From assembly GCA_045121005.1 (NCBI GenBank), contig JBGVFJ010000051.1, positions 1 through 64,000 on the forward strand: 64,000 nt of DNA, read 5' to 3'. The notes beneath the pieces are model-generated. The model had not been told where the DNA came from. It did not search any database and saw nothing but the letters and a program-made list of their open reading frames with translations. The number at the start of each line of letters is the position of its first letter. Position 1 is the first letter of the stretch. This document shows positions 59,044 to 64,000 of this stretch, piece after piece. The position numbers and the translations under genes are program-made. The stretch is from CAG-488 sp045121005. GTDB taxonomy: Bacteria; Bacillota; Clostridia; Oscillospirales; Acutalibacteraceae.

Positions 59044-61461
59044 GTGAAAGAGCTGCATATGATTTGCAATGCCCACCTTGATCCGGTGTGGCTGTGGCGC
59101 CGCCCCGAGGGGGTTGCGGAGGCAGTTTCAACCTTCAGGGTTGCGGCAGATTTTTGTGATGAATTTGACTCGTTTGTGTTCAATCACAATGAGTCTGTTT
59201 TGTATGAATGGGTTGAAGAAAATGAACCCGAGCTTTTTGAGAGAATTCAGCGCCTTGTAAAAGAGGGCAAGTGGAAAATCATGGGCGGATGGTATCTTCA
59301 GCCCGACTGCACAATGCCTACGGGTGAATCTTTTATTCGCCAGATTGAAGCAGGCAGAAAATATTTCAGTGAAAAATTCGGCGTAACCCCTACAACTGCC
59401 ATCAATTTTGACCCCTTCGGCCATACGAGGGGATTGGTGCAGATTCTTAAAAAATGCGGTTACGATTCCTATGTTTTTATGCGCCCGAGCGGATACGAAT
59501 GGGATGCGGATTTTATCTGGCAGGGCTTTGACGGCAGTGAAATTGTGGGACATAAAACCCAGGGCGGATACAATTCCGCAAGAGGAAAAATTCTTGAAAA
59601 AATCAACAAGGCGCTTGAATGGGAATATGCTGACGGAATAAATCTTATGCTCTGGGGTGTGGGCAACCACGGCGGCGGTCCGTCAAAAGCTGACCTTGAA
59701 GCAATTGAAAAATATAAAAAAGAAAACCCCGGGTTTGAGGTTATCCACTCCTGCATGGAAGATTATTTCAAAAAGGTGGACAAATCAAAGCTGCCTAAAA
59801 TCAACAAATCCCTTGTTCATTGTATGGTGGGTTGTTACACCACGATGGTGCGCATCAAGCAGGCTAACCGCCGCCTTGAAAATGACCTTGCGCTGTGCGA
59901 AAAAATGCTTTGTGTCAGCGGTGCGGAATATGACAAAGCCGAGCTTGAAAAAGCAGAAAAGGCGCTTCTTTTCTGTCAGTTTCACGATGTTTTGCCCGGC
60001 ACATTGATTAAGGGCGCAGAGGATGATGCTCTGAGGCTTCTTTCTTACGGTGAAGAAATTGTTGACCGCTACAAGGTCAAGGCTTTTCTTAAGCTTTGCG
60101 AGGGTCAGCAAAAGGCAAAGGACGGGGAGATTCCCGTGCTTGTGTTTAACCCTCACCCATACACCGTGACAGAAAATATTGAGGTTGAGTTCCAGCTTGC
60201 TGACCAGAACTGGAACGAAAACGAAACAACGGTTGTCCGTGTCCGTGATGAAAACGGCAACTACCTTTCTGCGCAGAACGAAAAAGAATCCAGCTCGCTT
60301 AATCTTGACTGGCGCAAGAGAATTTCTTTCACCGCCGAGCTCAAGCCTATGAGCATCAACCGCTTTGATTGTGAGCTTGATGTCAGAAACCTTCCCCGCA
60401 GAGAAATCTGCGCTTGCGAAGAAACAGAAAATCATTTTGTTTTTGAAAACGAGTCAATCAAGGTTAAAATCAGCAAAAAATCAGGCCTTATTGAGTCTTA
60501 TATTGCAAACGGAACGGAATATTTCTGCCGCGAAAGCGGAAAAATCCGCGCATTCCGTGACAACGAAGACCCGTGGGGAATGGAAACTGACGGCTTTTAC
60601 GATTGCATCGGTGAATTTAGCCTTGCAAGTGATGAGGAGGCAAACCGTTTCAACGGCTATCCCGACGAAAAGCTTGGCAATGTCAGAGTGATTGAAAACG
60701 GTGATGTGCGCTGCAAGATTCAGGCTGTTTTCAGATATTCTCAATCATATGCCGTTGTGACCTACACCCTTCCCAAAAAGGGTTCACATATTGATATGAA
60801 AATCAAAATGCTTTCTGCTGACAGCAATATTTTCTATAAGCTCACCTTTGACACCGCTTTTTGCGCTCCTGTTTTTATGGGTCAGACAGCCTTTGGCAAG
60901 GAGGGTCTTCTGAAGGAAGAAAAAGAGGTTACTTATCAGAAATGGTGCGGTCTTTTTGAACACGGTAACGGCTTTGCCGTAATCAACAACGGAACCTATG
61001 GCGGCTCTGCTATTGACGGCAGAATGAACATTTCTCTTATGAGAACGCCTGTTTATTCCGCTCATCCGATATGCGACCGTCAGCTGACTGACCACGACAT
61101 CAACCACGACCACATTGATCTGGGTGAAAGAGAGTTTGAATACCGCCTGACAACTGAAGTTTCTCACCTTGACAGGGATGCGGAAATTTTCAATCAGCGT
61201 CCCGTGGCTCTTTCGTTCTTCCCAAGCGGAACAAAAAGCAAAAAAGAGACGGAAATCGCGGTTGATAACGATGATGTTATTCTCACACGCCTCAGCAACA
61301 GAAAAGATGCAACGGTTATGCGACTTTTCAATTCAACCGAAAACAAAGCAACCGCCAATGTTACCGTAGGCGGAAAGAAAACGGAGGTTGAATTTTCACC
61401 CTTTGAAGTTAAAACTTTTGAGGTGAAGGGTGAACAGCTCGTTGAGTGCGGAATGATTTGA
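59044..61461 (+). CDS. Glycoside hydrolase family 38 alpha-mannosidase
   Basis: An 805-residue cytoplasmic GH38 enzyme with no signal peptide. The start MICNAHLDPVWLWRRPEGV supplies zinc His and Asp. GWYLQPDCTMPTGES and the nucleophile Asp in AINFDPFGHTRGL follow, and QFHDVLPGTLI carries another zinc His. The C-terminal beta-domain is about 430-800. It would trim alpha-mannose from host or fungal N-glycans or from mannans. The GTG start is set by AGGAG upstream. Its own promoter is divergent from the FAD operon, and a phosphoesterase gene with its own promoter follows. Confidence 0.92.
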   Translation: MKELHMICNAHLDPVWLWRRPEGVAEAVSTFRVAADFCDEFDSFVFNHNESVLYEWVEENEPELFERIQRLVKEGKWKIMGGWYLQPDCTMPTGESFIRQIEAGRKYFSEKFGVTPTTAINFDPFGHTRGLVQILKKCGYDSYVFMRPSGYEWDADFIWQGFDGSEIVGHKTQGGYNSARGKILEKINKALEWEYADGINLMLWGVGNHGGGPSKADLEAIEKYKKENPGFEVIHSCMEDYFKKVDKSKLPKINKSLVHCMVGCYTTMVRIKQANRRLENDLALCEKMLCVSGAEYDKAELEKAEKALLFCQFHDVLPGTLIKGAEDDALRLLSYGEEIVDRYKVKAFLKLCEGQQKAKDGEIPVLVFNPHPYTVTENIEVEFQLADQNWNENETTVVRVRDENGNYLSAQNEKESSSLNLDWRKRISFTAELKPMSINRFDCELDVRNLPRREICACEETENHFVFENESIKVKISKKSGLIESYIANGTEYFCRESGKIRAFRDNEDPWGMETDGFYDCIGEFSLASDEEANRFNGYPDEKLGNVRVIENGDVRCKIQAVFRYSQSYAVVTYTLPKKGSHIDMKIKMLSADSNIFYKLTFDTAFCAPVFMGQTAFGKEGLLKEEKEVTYQKWCGLFEHGNGFAVINNGTYGGSAIDGRMNISLMRTPVYSAHPICDRQLTDHDINHDHIDLGEREFEYRLTTEVSHLDRDAEIFNQRPVALSFFPSGTKSKKETEIAVDNDDVILTRLSNRKDATVMRLFNSTENKATANVTVGGKKTEVEFSPFEVKTFEVKGEQLVECGMI

Positions 61462-61471
61462 CAGCTTTGTG

Positions 61472-61500
61472 TTGAAAAAAGAAAAATAATCTGTTAGTAT
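61472..61500 (+). promoter_or_regulatory. Promoter of the second phosphoesterase gene
   Basis: TTGAAA (61472-61477), a 17-base spacer and TAGTAT (61495-61500), 25 bases before the ATG. Confidence 0.65.
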
Positions 61501-61524
61501 ATTTCAAAAGGAAGGTGTATTTTT

Positions 61525-62508
61525 ATGACAGGATTTATCGCATTTATCAAAGGCTTAGTTGCGGTTATTATGTCGGTGCTTCACTTTTTTTGCCCGTTTT
61601 TCGGTGATTTCACCGCCGCAACAACTCCGCTTAAAGAGGATTGCAGGCTCAACTTTGCCGCAATTTCCGACATCCACATGACAGATGAAACCGCACGAAG
61701 AGATATGCTTAAATTCGGACTTCAGGATATGGAGAATTCTCAGCATTCACTTGATGCACTTGTTTGTGCAGGCGACCTTACCGACCACGGCGAAAAAGAG
61801 GAATGGAAACTGCTCGCAGAAGCTTTTGCCGATTACACTCCCGCAGAGAATATTATTCTTGCCGTAGGCAACCACGACACGTGGACCGATGACGGCTGCG
61901 AAAAAGCTCAGAAATATTTCATTGAAGGCAACAAAAATATTGCCGGCAGAGAAATTGACAAAGTGTATTACTCAACAAAGGTCAACGGCTATACCTTCAT
62001 CGTTATGGGCAGTGAGGGTGACCACACCTATGCCACTATCAGCAACGAGCAGCTTGCCTGGCTTGAAAAAGAAATGGAAGCTGCATCTGAAGACGGGCTT
62101 CCGATTTTTGTTATCAGCCATTGGCCAATCAACGAAAGCCACGGTCTTCCCGAAACATGGGGCAACAGTGACCCCGAACCCGATGACGGCGGCTTTGGTG
62201 ATGAATCGGCTCAGATTGAGGAGATTCTCAAAAAATATGAAAACGTGTTCCTGATTTCGGGACATCTCCACAACGGTGTTGTGAATAACAGCCAGGAAAA
62301 CGTTTATGACTATGTTACCGTTGAGTCTGATGGTTCATTCCATAGTGTAAACCTTCCCAGCTATATGTATCTCAATGCAAGAGGCCGAATTGCCAACGGC
62401 ACCGGCATCAGCTTTGAAGTGTATGACGAAGAGGTTGTGCTCCGAACAAGAAGCTATTCAGCCGGCATCTGGTACACAGACTATAACTTCACAATCGGTT
62501 TGGTATAA
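61525..62508 (+). CDS. Calcineurin-like metallophosphoesterase, probably exported
   Basis: A 327-residue protein. A short N-terminal hydrophobic segment (about 1-30) may be a signal or anchor. The metal motifs are D-x-H (AISDIHMTDE), GD (CAGDLTDHG), GNHD (AVGNHDTW), an HW (ISHWPINE) and GHLH (LISGHLHNG), all canonical. The C-terminal ~65 residues are beta-rich. The substrate is unknown. It differs from the 11641 paralogue, which has CDHDH instead of GHLH. A terminator follows. Confidence 0.85.
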   Translation: MTGFIAFIKGLVAVIMSVLHFFCPFFGDFTAATTPLKEDCRLNFAAISDIHMTDETARRDMLKFGLQDMENSQHSLDALVCAGDLTDHGEKEEWKLLAEAFADYTPAENIILAVGNHDTWTDDGCEKAQKYFIEGNKNIAGREIDKVYYSTKVNGYTFIVMGSEGDHTYATISNEQLAWLEKEMEAASEDGLPIFVISHWPINESHGLPETWGNSDPEPDDGGFGDESAQIEEILKKYENVFLISGHLHNGVVNNSQENVYDYVTVESDGSFHSVNLPSYMYLNARGRIANGTGISFEVYDEEVVLRTRSYSAGIWYTDYNFTIGLV

Positions 62509-62520
62509 ATCAAAAAAATC

Positions 62521-62550
62521 AGTGGGTTGCATCTTTTGGTGCAACCCACT
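62521..62550. terminator. Terminator between the phosphoesterase and GH5 genes
   Basis: An 11-bp perfect stem (AGTGGGTTGCA with TGCAACCCACT) and an 8-base loop, then TTTTTG on the plus strand; it serves convergent genes. Confidence 0.88.
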
Positions 62551-62556
62551 TTTTGT

Positions 62557-63807
62557 TCAGATAAAATCCTTCACATTTCTGTCATAGTGTCCGCTGTCCT
62601 GAAAACCATTTTCGGTGCGGATGCATTCGCCCCATTTACGGGCAATTTCCTCGTAGGAGTCGTTGTAAACGTTTACTCTTTCAAAACCGTTTTTGCTTCC
62701 TCTCAGGCACCAGTCGGAGCTCCACATTCCGTGGCCCGTTGCCTTATATGTCCAGAGGAACCAGCTGTAATTGAGTCGGTCCATTGTTTTGAAGCAGTTT
62801 TTCCAGGTTGTGTTGCCGTGGGGGAAGAATTCGCCCATCATCATCGGCACGTTTGAAAAAATCAGCTTTGTGAAAAATGCAAAGAGGTTAAAAATGAAGT
62901 TTGAGTCATTGTAGAAATGCACCTGATACACAACATTATCCCAGCCCTTGAAAATTTTGTTGGGCAAAGCAATGGCTGTCCAGATACATTCCATTGTGAT
63001 GATGTGCTGTTGGTCAACGGCTCTTACGGTGTTGTAAAGGCGGGTGTAAATAAATTCGTTATTGATTCTGCGCTGAATTTCTCCGCAGTCCACGTCGCAC
63101 ATAGGCTCGTTAAGAAGGTCATACATTGCAACGGCAGGCTCGTCCTTGAAACGGGTTGCAATCGCTGCCCACAGCTCGTCTGTGAGCTCGCGGTATCTTT
63201 CTCCCTGCTCACTGTCTTCATAAAGTCCGCAGGCTTTGCCCTTTCCGCTGTGAGGCGCATCGCTCTGATAACCCACCGCGCCGTGCATATCAAGCACAAC
63301 ATAGAGCTCTCGCTCTGCACATTCACTAACTACCCACTCAAGGCGGGAAAAATCCCATTCACCGTTTTTGTCAAGGATTTTTGTTCCGTTGTCATCATAA
63401 TAGAAGTTGCGGAACCAGAAAGGAACACGCACGCAGTTGAACCCCATTTTTTTGATTTCATCAAGGTCATATTCCGTTATCCAGTTGTCCATATAGGTGT
63501 TAAAAAGCTCATAAGCTTTTTCTCTTCCGAATCGTTCTTCAAGCACTGTCAACACGGTGAAATGGTCGAGGTCATCCTCATAAGGGCAGAGCCAACCCTC
63601 CCAAATCATCCACGCGCCAAGGTTAACACCCTTGAGGCGGACTTCTTCACCTTTGCGGTTGATAAGCTTTTGATTTTTGGTCACAAGAAAATCTTCCTGA
63701 GTGAAGCCTGTTGCTTCGGCGGACTGATTATCCTCGGCGGAGGCAAACATTAAGCAGGAAAGCAGCGTTGCAACCACAAGGAGCAAAGAAATTATTTTTT
63801 TGAACAT
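62557..63807 (-). CDS. Secreted glycoside hydrolase family 5 (cellulase-type) enzyme
   Basis: A 416-residue exported GH5 enzyme. The signal peptide is about 1-24 (MFKKIISLLLVVATLLS), followed by a (beta/alpha)8 domain. GVNLGAWMIWEGWL opens it; the acid/base Glu is in YDLLNEPMCDVD and the nucleophile Glu is in PMMMGEFFPHG. It would cleave beta-1,4-glucan, mannan or related polysaccharide outside the cell. No dockerin or CBM is visible. ATG at 63807 is preferred over ATG at 63813, which is too close to GGGAGA. It has a strong promoter and is monocistronic. Confidence 0.88.
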   Translation of the reverse strand: MFKKIISLLLVVATLLSCLMFASAEDNQSAEATGFTQEDFLVTKNQKLINRKGEEVRLKGVNLGAWMIWEGWLCPYEDDLDHFTVLTVLEERFGREKAYELFNTYMDNWITEYDLDEIKKMGFNCVRVPFWFRNFYYDDNGTKILDKNGEWDFSRLEWVVSECAERELYVVLDMHGAVGYQSDAPHSGKGKACGLYEDSEQGERYRELTDELWAAIATRFKDEPAVAMYDLLNEPMCDVDCGEIQRRINNEFIYTRLYNTVRAVDQQHIITMECIWTAIALPNKIFKGWDNVVYQVHFYNDSNFIFNLFAFFTKLIFSNVPMMMGEFFPHGNTTWKNCFKTMDRLNYSWFLWTYKATGHGMWSSDWCLRGSKNGFERVNVYNDSYEEIARKWGECIRTENGFQDSGHYDRNVKDFI

Positions 63808-63866
63808 AATCATTCTCCCTTACATTTCAGCTTTAATTATTATAAATTTTTTGAAGCTGTGATTTC

Positions 63867-63896
63867 AGTATAACACCTGAGAAATATTATTGTCAA
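63867..63896 (-). promoter_or_regulatory. Promoter of the GH5 gene
   Basis: On the minus strand, TTGACA (63891-63896), an 18-base spacer and TATACT (63867-63872). Confidence 0.75.
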
Positions 63897-63908
63897 TCAA
63901 AGTAATTG

Positions 63909-63937
63909 TTGAAATTACGGTCAGTTTGTTGTATAAT
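63909..63937 (+). promoter_or_regulatory. Promoter of the gene leaving the window
   Basis: TTGAAA (63909-63914), a 17-base spacer and TATAAT (63932-63937), 29 bases before the ATG at 63967. Confidence 0.75.
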
Positions 63938-63966
63938 GTGCTCATTAAGTCTCAGAGGTGAATCTT

Positions 63967-64000
63967 ATGAAAAATTATAACCACGCATTATTGGTTATGA
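63967..64000 (+). CDS. Start of a gene cut by the window edge
   Basis: ATG at 63967 with GAGGTG 7 bases upstream and a good promoter. Only MKNYNHALLVM is visible, so the product cannot be named. Confidence 0.6.
   Translation, partial: MKNYNHALLVM

Overview
The window looks like a chromosomal segment of an anaerobic, fibre-degrading Clostridia bacterium (Bacillota), most like the gut or rumen Oscillospirales/Ruminococcaceae. This rests on protein families and gene order, not on a marker search. The main clues are the Gram-positive order rimP-nusA-ylxR-ylxQ-infB-rbfA-nrnA, strong AGGAGG-type ribosome sites, a dockerin-tailed protease, many glycoside hydrolases, a 2-enoate-reductase-type flavoenzyme, and likely sporulation genes (SpoIIQ-like, PdaA-like). 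Most promoters that can be read are TTGACA-type with a 17-bp spacer, often with an extended -10 (TGnTATAAT). Several genes start at GTG or TTG.

Layout. 0.4-3.9 kb (minus): an old-yellow-enzyme/2-enoate reductase flavoprotein and asnS. 4.0-7.8 kb (plus): xylB, xylA and a membrane-anchored protein. 7.8-11.5 kb (minus): a GH43-like secreted propeller and a GH3 beta-glycosidase. 11.6-13.9 kb (plus): a membrane-anchored phosphoesterase and a CysK-type enzyme. 14-17.8 kb (minus): a small anchored protein, a CHAP/Fn3/Big_2 wall protein and an M28 peptidase whose catalytic domain contains membrane helices. 18-23 kb (plus): six tightly packed genes (two GT2, DUF1643, an alpha/beta hydrolase without its serine, QueH, a membrane protein). 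23.2-25.4 kb: a patatin phospholipase with a repeat-built N-terminus and an XRE-TPR regulator. 25.4-26.1 kb: decayed gene, inverted repeats and two tRNA-Ser genes. 26.1-29.5 kb: an MFS/OPA transporter with a GH36 alpha-galactosidase, then a solitary 5S rRNA with its own promoter and terminator. 29.7-34.8 kb: flavin reductase, guaB, a 49-residue Asn-rich protein, an S8 protease with dockerin, and a PdaA-like deacetylase lipoprotein. 34.9-40.8 kb (minus): the translation/transcription-factor operon. 40.9-43.2 kb (minus): an MTA/SAH-nucleosidase-type enzyme with a two-protein DUF5058 membrane system.

43.3-48.2 kb (plus) holds the most novel-looking unit. It has five genes with one promoter and one terminator: a tandem SCP2-like protein, a class III aminotransferase, a split transketolase (two subunits) and a second tandem SCP2-like protein. 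The order suggests that a lipid-like or hydrophobic ketol is made by two-carbon transfer, aminated, and held by the SCP2-like proteins. The product is unknown. 48.2-51.3 kb: a SpoIIQ-like protein (minus), a candidate small RNA with two CCCCUC motifs (minus), and a sugar isomerase/Gfo-Idh-MocA pair (plus). 51.3-64 kb: an acyltransferase, an unknown polytopic protein, an FAD oxidoreductase with a heterodimeric ABC exporter, a GH38 alpha-mannosidase, a second phosphoesterase, a secreted GH5 enzyme and the first codons of a gene that leaves the window.
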